A stretch of 64,000 nucleotides of DNA from Pseudomonadota bacterium (GCA_023410905.1 JAEYPL010000050.1:6211-70210), one strand, 5' to 3'. Positions 44,379 through 54,368 are shown, counted from the first letter of the stretch. Program-made: numbers and translations. Notes: a model not told the origin generated them from the letters alone.

Positions 44379-45242
44379 ATGTCAATGGTTTCACCGCGCG
44401 ACGTTGTGGTGTTCGCGCGAATAGATAATGCTGTCTCGAGATTTTTAGCGGCCTGCCGTTCCCTTTACGGACGCTTGTCTCGCAAGCCCCATTTGGATGC
44501 CGATTATGCAGCCAGCCTCAAGGCGGTTGTGGAATCAGACCTGGATGTTGGGTTGGAGCAGGCCTCAGAAGGGCCCAATGGCAGTGGCTTCCGCTTCAAG
44601 GAGCCCACTGACAATTTCCGGGTGTCCCCGGTTGGTGGCCGCCGGAAGCGACTCGTGGATGTGACGGTAGCTATGGTAGCACTGATCGCACTTTTTCCAG
44701 CGCTCATCGCGCTCGCAATTGCGGTCAAGCTGAGCATGGGTGGTCCTGTTATCTATCGACATCGTCGCGTCGGTTTCGCTGGCCGGCAGTTCGATTGCTT
44801 GAAATTCCGGACTATGGTTACGAACGGCGATGCCGTTCTGGCGCAGTACCTGGAAGACAATCCGGCAGCAGCGGAAGAGTGGCGGCAGAGTCGTAAGCTT
44901 ACCCTCGATCCGCGCGTCACACGCTTCGGCTGGCTCTTGAGGAAGACGAGTCTGGATGAGCTCCCGCAGCTGCTAAATATTCTTCGTGGCGACATGAGCT
45001 GCGTGGGGCCGCGCCCGATTGTCACCGAGGAGCTCGAGCGTTACGGCGCCCATGTCCATGAGTATCTCCGAGCGCGCCCCGGTGTCACGGGATCCTGGCA
45101 GGTCAATGGCCGCAACAGCATCAGCTACGGTGATCGCGTGAGGTTGGACGCGGAATACGTCCGCAGATGGTCCTTCGGTCTGGATTTTGTCATTCTGGCG
45201 AGAACAGTTCCCGCCGTTTTCAAGATTGATCAGGCGGCCTGA
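44379..45242 (+). CDS. exoY: ExoY-like undecaprenyl-phosphate sugar phosphotransferase
   Basis: This 287-residue initiating transferase puts the first sugar-1-phosphate on undecaprenyl phosphate. After an N-terminal cytoplasmic segment it has a hydrophobic helix (VAMVALIALFPALIALAIAV). Then come the family blocks GPVIYRHRRVGFAGRQFDCLKFRTM, here ending at the conserved KFRTM, then RKTSLDELPQLLNI, GDMSCVGPRP and ARPGVTGSWQVNGR. The short length with one membrane hairpin matches ExoY rather than long WbaP. It probably starts the repeat unit extended by the GT2/GT4 enzymes of the window. IS elements lie directly upstream. Confidence 0.93.
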   Translation: MSMVSPRDVVVFARIDNAVSRFLAACRSLYGRLSRKPHLDADYAASLKAVVESDLDVGLEQASEGPNGSGFRFKEPTDNFRVSPVGGRRKRLVDVTVAMVALIALFPALIALAIAVKLSMGGPVIYRHRRVGFAGRQFDCLKFRTMVTNGDAVLAQYLEDNPAAAEEWRQSRKLTLDPRVTRFGWLLRKTSLDELPQLLNILRGDMSCVGPRPIVTEELERYGAHVHEYLRARPGVTGSWQVNGRNSISYGDRVRLDAEYVRRWSFGLDFVILARTVPAVFKIDQAA

Positions 45243-45608
45243 CGCGCTCAGCCGTCTCACAACCGGACAGGGCGTTTCGAATTGCTCCGTCGTCCGGATC
45301 GCGCCAGCGGGTCTTGGCGCATTGCGCTGGGGCGTCATTCCATCTCTGCTCTACTTTAAGCCCGTTGTGGCTCGGAATTTGTAGCCTTACTACGCGCTGT
45401 GAAGAGCCTCACCCAGCCCATTGTGCTCGGAGCCGAGCATGGGCTGTGTTGGCACGATTCTCGAAATTGGATTGCTACGCGTCATCGTCGGAAAGCGGTT
45501 TCGCAGGCTGATTGGTGGCTTAGACCTCGGAGGGTGCAAAGTGCGCTCGGAGGATAGTCAATTTGCGCGACCGGCAGAGACGCATCGACTGCCCACAAAG
45601 TAAACAGT
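45243..45608. other. Gap downstream of the ExoY-like gene
   Basis: About 365 bases with no recognised gene before the conserved regulatory element at 45609. GC-rich, with no clear terminator. Confidence 0.35.
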
Positions 45609-45698
45609 GTTGCAATAATGATGCACAAAGACTGTCATTGGAAGTTGTAGAAAAACCGGCTAAACCATGGCTAATATTGGTATAAAGTACGTCCCATT
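45609..45698 (+). promoter_or_regulatory. Conserved upstream element of LuxR regulator, copy 2
   Basis: The blocks GTTGCAATAATGATGCA (45609-45625) and CCATGGCTAATATTGGTA with ATAAAGTACGTCCCATT (45665-45698) repeat those at 14801-14889, with the same spacing and distance to the start codon (112 bases). The sequence between the blocks is not conserved, which points to selection on the blocks. Confidence 0.7.
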
Positions 45699-45776
45699 AG
45701 TAGCGGCGTACACACGATCCGTCGCGATAGATCATAGTCGCTAATGTCTGCGTGCAGAGAGGATTAGGGAGTAAAA

Positions 45777-46574
45777 ATGCGTACCTCCTCGCAACGCTCG
45801 GCATCGAGCAACATCGCTTCGATGCAAGAAAAGTCGGTGCATCCGAGTGGCGCGCATCGCGCGAATGGCACGGCTGGCAGAGTGGCAGGGAGCTCGGGGC
45901 CTATCGAGGCGTCGCCATCGCTAGCTCCCTCAAGATCAGTGGTGATCATTGAGCATCGCTCATTCGTTCGGGGTTGCATTCAATCGATCCTGTCGGAGGC
46001 GACGACGTTGCATGGGGTCGGTGTGGCGAGTGTCGATGCGTACCTGTCGCGGCAGGAAAAGCAGAAGGCCGCAATTGTGGTCTTGTGCGCGATTGGCGTG
46101 AGTGCGCGCGAGATAGGGGTGCAGTTGACGCGCCTCAGTGCCGCTGGCGGCGGTGTTCCTGTGGTGGTCATGTCCGACGCAGATAATCCCGAACTTGTTA
46201 TAACAGTCATGGAAATGGGCGCGAACGGGTTCATACCTGCGGACATATCACTCGAGGTTGCTGCGCACGCGCTGCGTCTGGTGGCGGCAGGCGGTCAATA
46301 CTTCCCAGCCGGAAGTCTATTGGCTGCGCGCCAGTTGATTACCGATAAGCGGACGTCTGCGCCTAGCCCAAAGGGATTGTTCACGCGTCGGCAAGTTGCC
46401 GTCATCGATGCGCTTCGCAAGGGCAAGGCGAATAAGATCATCGCTTACGAGTTGAACATGTGCGAGAGCACCGTGAAGGTTCACGTACGCAATATCATGA
46501 AGAAGCTCAACGCAAAGAATCGTACTGAAGTCGCCTACCTCGCGAGCGGACTTATGCAGGAGCACGGCGCGTAA
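45777..46574 (+). CDS. LuxR-type regulator with degenerate receiver, copy 2
   Basis: This 265-residue protein is a close paralogue of the regulator at 14967. The last 65 residues, which include the LuxR helix-turn-helix, differ at only four positions, so both probably bind the same DNA sites. The receiver-like domain again lacks the phosphorylation residues: VVIIEHR replaces the acidic pair and IVVLCAIG carries Cys where Asp is expected. The N-terminal 50 residues diverge. It lies between the ExoY-like gene and a GT4-like gene on the same strand, with its own conserved upstream element. Control of exopolysaccharide genes is inferred. Confidence 0.88.
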   Translation: MRTSSQRSASSNIASMQEKSVHPSGAHRANGTAGRVAGSSGPIEASPSLAPSRSVVIIEHRSFVRGCIQSILSEATTLHGVGVASVDAYLSRQEKQKAAIVVLCAIGVSAREIGVQLTRLSAAGGGVPVVVMSDADNPELVITVMEMGANGFIPADISLEVAAHALRLVAAGGQYFPAGSLLAARQLITDKRTSAPSPKGLFTRRQVAVIDALRKGKANKIIAYELNMCESTVKVHVRNIMKKLNAKNRTEVAYLASGLMQEHGA

Positions 46575-46715
46575 GGCTCGTGCGTGTTCACTGAGTTGGG
46601 GCTCAGTATAAGCGGGTAGCCTCAGGCGTTCGAAGGATCACGGGCTGTCGCCGCGCGCGTGCTGCCGGTCTCGAGACCGTGGCGCCGCGAGTGCGAGTTG
46701 CGGACTTACGCGAGC

Positions 46716-47918
46716 ATGCAGAAAGTCAATGAGCGCCCCCCGACACCGCTGATCGTCCGCAAGCTAGCCTTCTTTGCTCATGACGCGAACGAGACCGTGG
46801 TTATCAAGCGCACCAAGGCCTTCCAGTCGGCTGGCGCCACGGTAATCGGTTTCATGTTTCATCGGGAGCGGGGCGAGGATCTGCCCTCACCAGCTTGGCA
46901 GAACATTTCTCTTGGAAGTACCATCGACCGCAATTATCTCGCACGGCTGCCGAAGCTCGCGATCGGTCTATGGCGCGTGCTCCGAAATCGACGTGAGCTG
47001 CGCGACTGCGACGTCATCTATGCACGTAACTTCGACATGATGGCGATAGCGACAGCTGCCAAATGGCTCACGCGCTCGTCAGCACAACTGGCCTACGAAG
47101 TTCTAGACGTTCAGCGCGCGTTTGTTGGAAGGGGTGCTTTGCCTTCATTGTTTCGATGGTGCGAGCGGCGTCTTCTCGCGAGTTGCGACATGCTGGTTGT
47201 CAGCTCGCCGATGTTCATGACGCGCTATTTTGTGCCACAGCAGCAATACGCTGGGGCCTGGTACTTGCTCGAGAATAAGGTGCCCGCATCGCTACTCGCG
47301 AACATTCCAGAGGTCGCTGTCCAACGGCCGGCGGTTGGTCGGCCCTGGATCATCGGTTGGTTCGGAAGGCTTAGATGTCCGAAGAGCTTGGAAATTTTGA
47401 GCCGGCTCGCGACAGCCCATCCCGACAAGGTTACGGTCCAGATCCGCGGTGCGCCTTCGGAGGAGGATATCAGCAAGGAGACACTGACCGCCATGACGTC
47501 CGGCCGTACAAATTTCCAGTATGGTGGGGCTTACGAAAGTCCGCGTGATCTCCGCGCGCTCTATAGCCAAGTTCACTTTACGTGGGCCATCGATTTCCTT
47601 GATGAAGGCTCGAATTCGGATTGGCTGCTGCCGAACCGGCTGTACGAGGGGGGGCTTTTCGATGCGATATCGCTCGCCCGTGACGGTACAGCGACCGGTG
47701 ACATGATTGCGCGCGACGGACTTGGAATTACATTGAGAGAGCCTATCGAGGAGAGCCTGTCGGAGTGGCTACTCTCCATGGATGCAGAGAAGTTCCGGAT
47801 GCTTACCGAGGCGGCCCGCAAAGCGCCGCGCTCGCTCTTCGTTGAAGACAACGACACCATTGCCTTACTCGGATTACTGGCGGAACGCGCGCGCTGCAAA
47901 GGCGCAACATTGGACTGA
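46716..47918 (+). CDS. GT4-like glycosyltransferase
   Basis: This protein of about 400 residues is predicted cytoplasmic, with a GT-B-like layout: an N-terminal domain (LAFFAHDANETVVIKRTKAF, DVIYARNFDMM) and a C-terminal domain with WIIGWFGRLRCPKSLEIL. A later stretch reads LLPNRLYEGGLFDAISLA, near the usual donor-binding region. It resembles diverged family 4 transferases in exopolysaccharide clusters. ATG at 46716 is preferred over GTG at 46659. The sugar and acceptor are unknown. Confidence 0.72.
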   Translation: MQKVNERPPTPLIVRKLAFFAHDANETVVIKRTKAFQSAGATVIGFMFHRERGEDLPSPAWQNISLGSTIDRNYLARLPKLAIGLWRVLRNRRELRDCDVIYARNFDMMAIATAAKWLTRSSAQLAYEVLDVQRAFVGRGALPSLFRWCERRLLASCDMLVVSSPMFMTRYFVPQQQYAGAWYLLENKVPASLLANIPEVAVQRPAVGRPWIIGWFGRLRCPKSLEILSRLATAHPDKVTVQIRGAPSEEDISKETLTAMTSGRTNFQYGGAYESPRDLRALYSQVHFTWAIDFLDEGSNSDWLLPNRLYEGGLFDAISLARDGTATGDMIARDGLGITLREPIEESLSEWLLSMDAEKFRMLTEAARKAPRSLFVEDNDTIALLGLLAERARCKGATLD

Positions 47919-48134
47919 GCCACGCTCTGACATTGTCGGAGCTCTTAGGGCGCGCGCTCGGTAACCTGAAACGGATGGATCACAAGATGTTAAGCAAAGC
48001 CTGCTACCGTGCAGATCGCCTGCGAATTCAATGTTACCATTAGTTGGGACCGAGACGGAGCGCGTAGCTTGCGCGAAGCCGCGGAGATTTTCTGTTTCGG
48101 CCGTATCAAAATCACGCGGAGATAGCTGCTTCAA

Positions 48135-48974
48135 ATGCTGCACGATTTTTTGCGCGCCATTGGGGCGGGGCGAGTGAAGACTGGCATCAAGCTGACGATT
48201 GCCCGCCACCGCGATGCATTACCGATACGACTCCTTCATCAAGCGGCCACTTTCATCGAGCAGGCGCACGCCAATGAGGGGGCGGACTTCGCCACGAACG
48301 GCGAGCAAGAACTGCTGAGTAAGCTGAAGCAGGCGGATTTCCGCACAGCGATTGATGTCGGAGCCAACAGGGGCGACTGGTCTATTGCGGCGATGTCGAC
48401 GTGGCCGAATTGCCGCGTTCATGCCTTCGAGGTTGCGCCCAACACGTTCCGTGAGTTGCAGGCCAGTATCCGGGCGACGAGATACTCAGACAGGATCGTG
48501 ATGAACGATTTTGGTGTATCCGACGGAAGCGGCACGCGGACTATGTACTACTATCCCAACATGCCGGAGTTCACAGGCGAAGCTCGTCGACACGCAGATC
48601 AAGAGGCCATACCCTTTGAGGCGCGCCTCTCGACGCTAGATGCATATTGCGTTGAGCAAGGTATCGACCACGTGAACTTCCTAAAGGTGGATGTTGAGGG
48701 GGCTGAGCACAGGGTCTTCAAAGGTTTTTCTGAATTCTTGAAAGGCAAGCTCGTCGATTGCATTCAGTTCGAGTACGGAGCCTTCTCGATCGAGACGCGC
48801 TTTCTACTCGCCGACTATTTTTCGATGCTCTCGGATCGCTACTGGATGGGGAAGATTTACCCCAAGTATGTGGATTTTAGAGAATACAATTGGCAGATGG
48901 AGAACTTCAAGTTCTGCAACTACATTTGTGTGTCTCGGAACCGTCCCGACCTCAAGAAGCTTCTCGAAGCATAG
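48135..48974 (+). CDS. FkbM-family methyltransferase
   Basis: This 279-residue protein has the SAM-binding motif AIDVGANRGDWSIAA near residue 75, with VHAFEVAPNTFREL after it and FLKVDVEGAEHRVFKGF near residue 180. These blocks define the FkbM family of O-methyltransferases, which often methylate sugar hydroxyls in exopolysaccharide and O-antigen clusters. It probably adds a methyl group to one sugar of the polymer. The gene is isolated by about 215 bases from the upstream GT4 gene and is convergent with the GH16 gene. Confidence 0.9.
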   Translation: MLHDFLRAIGAGRVKTGIKLTIARHRDALPIRLLHQAATFIEQAHANEGADFATNGEQELLSKLKQADFRTAIDVGANRGDWSIAAMSTWPNCRVHAFEVAPNTFRELQASIRATRYSDRIVMNDFGVSDGSGTRTMYYYPNMPEFTGEARRHADQEAIPFEARLSTLDAYCVEQGIDHVNFLKVDVEGAEHRVFKGFSEFLKGKLVDCIQFEYGAFSIETRFLLADYFSMLSDRYWMGKIYPKYVDFREYNWQMENFKFCNYICVSRNRPDLKKLLEA

Positions 48975-49044
48975 AGCGCGAGAGGCGAGCGTTGCCTGAT
49001 GCAATCCGCGATCGCTGAGCGCGCGGATTGCAGTGGTAGGGCCC

Positions 49045-49833
49045 TCACTTCCGGTTGAATTCGTCCTTGCCGAGCTGGCACACGACCGACTGCGGAAACT
49101 GACAGTCGTCGCCAAGCTTCGTAAACGCAATTCGCTCATAGCTGGCGACAAGCCGTGTGCCCGGATATCGGAATTCGCCGAGCCAAGAAGTCATCTGCGC
49201 GGTTCCGCTCCAAAGGCTGATGTAGATCTTGCTCGGTGTGATTGGAAATGGCTCGCCTTCGGTGCGCTTGAACTCGCGTAAGAGCACACCATTCGCGTAC
49301 CACGTCATTCGGTCGGGGCCCCAATGGAAGGCATAGTCATTGAAGCCCGAACGAGGATCGAAATTTAAGGGGGCGGACACGACATTCGGGCCCTTCGAAT
49401 GGGCAAAGAACGCGACGTCTACGTTCCTCGGCCGCATTGCAATGAACTCGAAATCGATCTCGTCATGCGGGTTCCCGTGCGGCTGTCCTGTGTACGTGAA
49501 GAATGCCGACACTATGCCAGGGTTCAAGGCCGCCGGCCGCATCCGAACTTCATAAGTGCCGTAGCCGTACATGGCGCGGGATTGGAGCTCGGCGCACGAG
49601 AACGAGCGATCGCCGCGAGAAGTATCCGAAATGGACAGATCCATCCTGCCATCGACGACACGAACATGGTCTCTGGACCACATGCAGCTCTGGTGGCTGC
49701 CGTTCGACCATCCGTCGGAGATCTGCCAGCGCTTGTGATCAAGGCGATCGAAAGACTCGACGAACGAGCCATCGGCTGCAGCGGCTGAGTTGACCCCAAG
49801 GACTGCACAGAACACGCAGGAAAGAATACGCAT
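49045..49833 (-). CDS. exoK: GH16 endo-beta-glycanase, secreted (ExoK-like)
   Basis: This protein of about 262 residues begins with a signal peptide (MRILSCVFCAVLGVNSAAAA). It contains the family 16 catalytic motif EIDFE in HDEIDFEFIAM, which holds nucleophile and acid/base Glu. The upstream block TYEVRMRPAALNPGIVSAFF is also typical. Family members such as Sinorhizobium ExoK cut newly made succinoglycan-type beta-glucans to low-mass forms. It follows the ExoQ-like polymerase gene on the same strand (26-base gap), so polymerisation and trimming are genetically linked. The ATG at 49833 is chosen because it places the signal peptide first. Confidence 0.9.
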   Translation of the reverse strand: MRILSCVFCAVLGVNSAAAADGSFVESFDRLDHKRWQISDGWSNGSHQSCMWSRDHVRVVDGRMDLSISDTSRGDRSFSCAELQSRAMYGYGTYEVRMRPAALNPGIVSAFFTYTGQPHGNPHDEIDFEFIAMRPRNVDVAFFAHSKGPNVVSAPLNFDPRSGFNDYAFHWGPDRMTWYANGVLLREFKRTEGEPFPITPSKIYISLWSGTAQMTSWLGEFRYPGTRLVASYERIAFTKLGDDCQFPQSVVCQLGKDEFNRK

Positions 49834-49859
49834 CGGATGCTCGCTTGTCGGATATCGGT

Positions 49860-51107
49860 CTAGCGACGAGCCGCTGCGGCGGCAATAAACGCCACCAGCC
49901 ACATGCTGTGATTGTACATTAGCGGAACTTGCACAGGTGCCTGAATAGTAATCTGAATGATGATGAGAAGCGGCCAGATTTCAATTGGATTTCGTGCGTG
50001 AAATGCGCGACGTATGCTGCGCGCGCCAGCGACAAGCAAACCCGCAACGAGAAGAATGGGCCCTGTTGGCCCATACGCAACTGCCATCTCCAGGAAGTTG
50101 TTGTGGAAGTGATGAATTTGCTGGCCAAAGGCATAGTAGACATCGATCATCTCGGCAGGTGGACGTACCCAATAGGCGTCAAATCCGTATCCGAGCCAGG
50201 GCTTCTCTTCTATTGCACGCCCGGCCATCTCCCAAAGGATAGTTCGGCCGGTAAGCGTGGGCCCTTTGCCGACCCATTCGAGGACTGCTTCGATCGGATC
50301 GAAGCCCATGAACGACATGGCTAAATAAAGGCTCGATCCGACAAAGATCGCCACCAGGAGCGCTATGCCAAGAAGACTGAAGAATTGACTGCGACCGCGC
50401 AATAGTGCGTAGGCGAATGGCAGCGGTGATAGTGTCATCATGACTGACAGCAGCGGCGTTGCCGCACGGGTCAATAGAATAAGGCCAAAACCTAGGGCAA
50501 TTGATGTTGCCGTAAGAAGTCGCCACCGTCCTTGGAGAAAGAGGCAGCTGGCGCTGACGATGAGCATTACCATCGCATCGCCCATTACATTCTTGTGCGG
50601 AAATCCACCTCGCCAATTGCCTACGGGATCAATACCGAGAGGAGGCCAGAGGATGACCGTCGCAACTGCTATCAGAGCGGACAACAGCATCGCGAAGAAA
50701 ATAATCTCGACAATTTGCTGGAGGCGGAACTGAATGCACAGCAGGAAGGCGATGAGTATGGTCATCACCAGCTGGGCACCAAGGTAGAGGCTATGTCCGG
50801 GAGCTACAGACCATAGCGCCGACACGCAGGCAATGAGCCCCCAGCTCACAAAAATCACATTGCCGAGCGCCAAATTGATGAACTGCGATTGATACCTGAA
50901 GAATAGAGCAACCGCAGTAAGGTCTGCTGCCAGCCACGCGACGCGCTGGGGCAATGTGTCGAAGACCTTCAAAACCGCCATGCTGGTGGCAAGGAAGAAT
51001 AGAATCCAAGGAATGTACCTAGGATCGAAATCCGTAGCTGGATTAAGCGGCTCCGCCACAATCCGTGCGGTGCCGTCACCAGACAATGGCACTGTGGTCA
51101 TCGTCAC
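49860..51107 (-). CDS. ExoQ-like O-antigen ligase/polymerase (Wzy)
   Basis: This 415-residue membrane protein has about 10-12 helices and a large periplasmic loop near residues 285-345, with GRTILWEMAGRAIEEKPWLGYG and FHNNFLEMAVAYG. That is the conserved region of the O-antigen ligase/ExoQ family. These proteins join repeat units flipped by Wzx. It precedes the GH16 gene in the same direction, as exoQ and exoK functions would suggest, and lies downstream of two GT2 genes on the same strand. Confidence 0.88.
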   Translation of the reverse strand: MTMTTVPLSGDGTARIVAEPLNPATDFDPRYIPWILFFLATSMAVLKVFDTLPQRVAWLAADLTAVALFFRYQSQFINLALGNVIFVSWGLIACVSALWSVAPGHSLYLGAQLVMTILIAFLLCIQFRLQQIVEIIFFAMLLSALIAVATVILWPPLGIDPVGNWRGGFPHKNVMGDAMVMLIVSASCLFLQGRWRLLTATSIALGFGLILLTRAATPLLSVMMTLSPLPFAYALLRGRSQFFSLLGIALLVAIFVGSSLYLAMSFMGFDPIEAVLEWVGKGPTLTGRTILWEMAGRAIEEKPWLGYGFDAYWVRPPAEMIDVYYAFGQQIHHFHNNFLEMAVAYGPTGPILLVAGLLVAGARSIRRAFHARNPIEIWPLLIIIQITIQAPVQVPLMYNHSMWLVAFIAAAAARR

Positions 51108-51271
51108 TGCCTGTAAAGCTTGTCTTAGTCCGATTTACAGCGGTCGGTCTATGCGCGCTGGGGCCGCCGTTACCTCAGGACAATAATGCCCCCAGCTCAA
51201 CAGCGACTGCGGAGTGCGGTGTACGCTGGCCATGATCCTCGAAGGAACGGCAATTGCCAAGGGAAACGCAC

Positions 51272-52858
51272 TCATGGCTGCGCCTTTGGTAATCTGAGGG
51301 TCGGTAGCAGCAGTTCATCAATCCGAGCGATCAGCATGTTGTTGTCGAGCGCGAGTTGCCGGAGCGCCTGGGGGACTTGGCTCTCGGGATCGCCATGCGG
51401 GAACTGTCCCGCGCCTAGCGGGCGCTCATCCAGAAAAATGGCACTCAGCGCTAGAGGTGCGAGTGTGTACGGAAGTGCCGATACGGCACAAGTGCCATCG
51501 GCGACGACGAGAGCGCACGATTTTGGTGCTTTGCTTGCGATGTAAAGCTGTTCCTCGCGGCTCCAGAGTTCGTGCGAGGACGAGGGAGGAGTTGGATCTC
51601 GCTTCTGCGTGAGATGCCCCATAATGGCAGAGACCGCGGCGCTCAAAAGGTGCCCAACCCCGGCTATGCGCAGACGTCTCCCGATTTTCCAGGTCCCGCG
51701 GATGTGAACGTCATTCAGCGCGCCAAATTCTCGCGGGAGCCGTAGGGTGGGGTGCAGACCGTTGCTCAGTGTTTTCGGAACAATGAGGGTCGTCCTGTAC
51801 CCGCTATCGCGCAGTGTTGTTGTTATGACGGCCAAGTACGCCAACTTGGCCTCAGAGTTCTTGATCAGGCTATCGCCAGAAACAATGCAAATCCAGCTAT
51901 CGCCGTCAACGGCGACGGACCGGCGGCGTGGCCTCCAGATGCTGCGCAGTTTAGCGATGAGCGGCAATGCGAGTAGGGGAACGGCGCTTGGGTTCTTGGC
52001 TGCGATCGCGCTGGCTTCCATCCACTTTCTTGCTTTGAGAGCCGAGATAATAGTCGAGAAAGCGATGGCGCGCTCAATGGATGCGCGGCGCGCATCGAAG
52101 GCACGTGCCACATCGTGCGCATCTTCCGCAAAGAGATGCCGCAAGCTCTGATCGGCGTCGGTCATGTGCTCGAGATTCTTTACCGATAGGCGATGTGAGA
52201 TCGACTGGTCGTGCTTACGGTAGAAGTAACCAAGAGCATCCAGCAGTCTGAAGCGCGCACCTTTTGCGAGTAGCTGGATGATGAGATCGTAGTCTTCCCC
52301 AATCAGGAGGTCTGGCTTGTAGCGGATGCCATGGCGGCGCAACAATTCCGTACGGATGAGCGGTTTCAGGTAGCCGAGAGACGGTTCGCGCGAATAGATT
52401 CGGTCGACGAATTTGGTGACCGGTATCCAACCGAAACTACGCTGCCGTCGAGAGAGGTGGCTGCTTGGCGCGGCGCCGTTCTGAAAGACCAGTAGATCGT
52501 CGGCACAGATGTCTGCGCCGCTCGCCTCCGCTTCTCGCACGAGAGCTTCCAACCGCGATGGGTGCATCATATCATCGCTATCCAGGATCGCTATCCACCG
52601 GCCCCTTGCCACGGCGAGCCCATCGTTGCGTGCGCTACCGGGGCCTGACCTTACCTCCCGGGCAATAACCCTGATGCGATGATCTTTGCTGGCAAACTGG
52701 TTTGCGATTGCAACGCTCGAGTCCGTAGAGGCATCGTCAATGACGATGATTTCTATATCCTGAAGCGTTTGATGATGCGCCGAGGTCAGCGCTTCCAACA
52801 GAAATTTCTCGCCGTTGAAGTTTGCAACGATGACGGAGACGATGATATCAGGCCGCAT
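51272..52858 (-). CDS. ExoO/ExoU-like GT2 with C-terminal extension
   Basis: This 528-residue protein has an N-terminal GT-A transferase of about 300 residues: VSVIVANFNGEKFLLEALTS, IVIDDASTDSSV, ILDSDDMMHPSRL, and LGYLKPLIRTELLRRHG with GEDYDLI. This matches the succinoglycan ExoO/ExoU type. Residues 320-528 form an additional soluble domain (WICIVSGDSLIKNSEAKLAY and LREFGALNDVHIRGTW-like segments) not seen in the 339-residue neighbour. The extra domain is unassigned. It may be a second, truncated transferase module. It lies 62 bases downstream of the next GT2 gene. Confidence 0.82.
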   Translation of the reverse strand: MRPDIIVSVIVANFNGEKFLLEALTSAHHQTLQDIEIIVIDDASTDSSVAIANQFASKDHRIRVIAREVRSGPGSARNDGLAVARGRWIAILDSDDMMHPSRLEALVREAEASGADICADDLLVFQNGAAPSSHLSRRQRSFGWIPVTKFVDRIYSREPSLGYLKPLIRTELLRRHGIRYKPDLLIGEDYDLIIQLLAKGARFRLLDALGYFYRKHDQSISHRLSVKNLEHMTDADQSLRHLFAEDAHDVARAFDARRASIERAIAFSTIISALKARKWMEASAIAAKNPSAVPLLALPLIAKLRSIWRPRRRSVAVDGDSWICIVSGDSLIKNSEAKLAYLAVITTTLRDSGYRTTLIVPKTLSNGLHPTLRLPREFGALNDVHIRGTWKIGRRLRIAGVGHLLSAAVSAIMGHLTQKRDPTPPSSSHELWSREEQLYIASKAPKSCALVVADGTCAVSALPYTLAPLALSAIFLDERPLGAGQFPHGDPESQVPQALRQLALDNNMLIARIDELLLPTLRLPKAQP

Positions 52859-52920
52859 CGTGAAATGATCCGTTTGGGTGCCGACGATTTTCGAAGATTA
52901 AGCGCGTGGAAGGGTGCCGT

Positions 52921-53940
52921 TCAGTCAACACCAACCACCTTCTCTCCTATGAGTTGCCGTGCGTGCCGTGTCTGCCCGTCCCTGCCAAAATGCCGACGCA
53001 GCCTCTCTGAGCGTGCTTGAACGAGTTTGGATGCGACATAGGCTGCGCTATGCGGCTGCTGCGCCAGGAAACGCAACGCGTGCCCGATGCCTGCCTCGCG
53101 CCTAATTTCGAGGGTCCGAGCAAGGGCCCACCGGTCGACAGTGGATCGCTTATGCGCAGCCAGGGCCGCTCTGACAGGCTTGCTGAGTGCTGTCGCTTCG
53201 CTGCATGTTTCATCGAATGCCAAAAGTGCGTTCAGATCTGCCGCAGAATGGGAGGAGCTGAGAGAGTTCGCACGCTCGATGGCAATGTAGCCGCAGAAAC
53301 TAACGACCTTGAATTTAGCACCTGCCATCAGGGCGCGGACATAGAGCGCGTAATCTTCACCGAGGCGCATGGTGAGATCGTAGTTGAGGCCATGGTGATC
53401 CAAAAAGCTTCGTCGCATGAGAGGCTTCAGGAAGCCTAGCTCGGCGCGCGGTCGCCCTGGCATAACGATATTGCTCAACACGAATGCCTCGATATCGAGC
53501 TCGGTCAGGGGGATTGGGGACGCGTCAAAGCGTTCCGCCTCGTGAGTTCCGGCCAGTTCCTCGGGCACGATCAGGATGTCATCGGCGATGAAGTCCCAGG
53601 CGCCACTATCGGCCGCGAGGAGCCGTCCAATGCGGTCGTGCAGAAAGTAATCATCCGAGTCGAGCACGCAAAACAGGCTGGCACGCGACTGGGCCAATGC
53701 CCTGTTGCGCGCAGCTGACGGGCCGCCATTGTGCTCCATAGCGATAACTGACAGCCGGCCGCTGCCATCATCGCAGCCGCGTGCCTTCTCGACCGTTGCG
53801 TCGCGCGAGGCATCGTCGACCACGAGGACTTCGGTGACGTGGGACTGCTGCAGCGCCGAGGTGACTGCGCGTGCAATGGTGTTTGCGGAGTTATAGGCTG
53901 CGATGCAGACGCAGACGCTTTCGTTCAGGGTGATGCCCAT
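52921..53940 (-). CDS. ExoO-like family 2 glycosyltransferase
   Basis: This 339-residue protein has CVCIAAYNSANTIARAV at the start, VVDDASRDATV, CVLDSDDYFLHDRI as the DxD region, and ELGFLKPLMRRSFLDHHG followed by GEDYALYVRAL. The length and these blocks match ExoO/ExoU-type succinoglycan transferases, which add beta-glucose to the lipid-linked repeat. It is the upstream member of a run of four genes on the minus strand: this gene, a longer GT2, an ExoQ-like polymerase and a GH16 glycanase. Confidence 0.88.
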   Translation of the reverse strand: MGITLNESVCVCIAAYNSANTIARAVTSALQQSHVTEVLVVDDASRDATVEKARGCDDGSGRLSVIAMEHNGGPSAARNRALAQSRASLFCVLDSDDYFLHDRIGRLLAADSGAWDFIADDILIVPEELAGTHEAERFDASPIPLTELDIEAFVLSNIVMPGRPRAELGFLKPLMRRSFLDHHGLNYDLTMRLGEDYALYVRALMAGAKFKVVSFCGYIAIERANSLSSSHSAADLNALLAFDETCSEATALSKPVRAALAAHKRSTVDRWALARTLEIRREAGIGHALRFLAQQPHSAAYVASKLVQARSERLRRHFGRDGQTRHARQLIGEKVVGVD

Positions 53941-54368
53941 GGAGTTTCGCGGAGTCCAATTCGGGAAGCAGTTCGAGGTAAGCTGCAGCGGCCTGATGCG
54001 TGTTGTGGCCGGCCTTGCGAACTCCTATTGCGCCGCCCTGATGCTTTCCAGAATACTATACCCGAACACAATGCGTATGCGCATTTGGTCGCGAAGTTAT
54101 TGCGCGATGGATAATTTCAGCGCCGCTCGCGACCGACTCATATGTGTCATCTAAGATGCCGCGCGATCGTTGCGCGTACCAATTAACCCTTTGCACTTCC
54201 GGCCGTAAGGGTATTTCTACTTTATCTGCCCAATGTATGATTGTGAGCTAAGCAAGATTTCGAGCAGGAACTTGCGAACCGGCTGATTGAGCTGACCGCG
54301 TAGCGATGTGCGACACCGTCAATGTTGAAGGAAATTAGAATTCGTCGGGCCAGCGAGGAGTGCGAAGG
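53941..54368. other. Divergent intergenic region
   Basis: About 430 bases between two divergent GT2 genes. It contains TACTTTAT near 54219, the reverse of the ATAAAGTA core seen before the LuxR regulators. This is a weak, possibly chance match. No gene recognised. Confidence 0.35.

Noticed and set aside
29938..54241. The 11-mer CAATGTATGAT occurring at 29938 and again near 54231
   Set aside because: The contexts differ (downstream of one gene, upstream of another) and an 11-base match in 64 kb can arise by chance.
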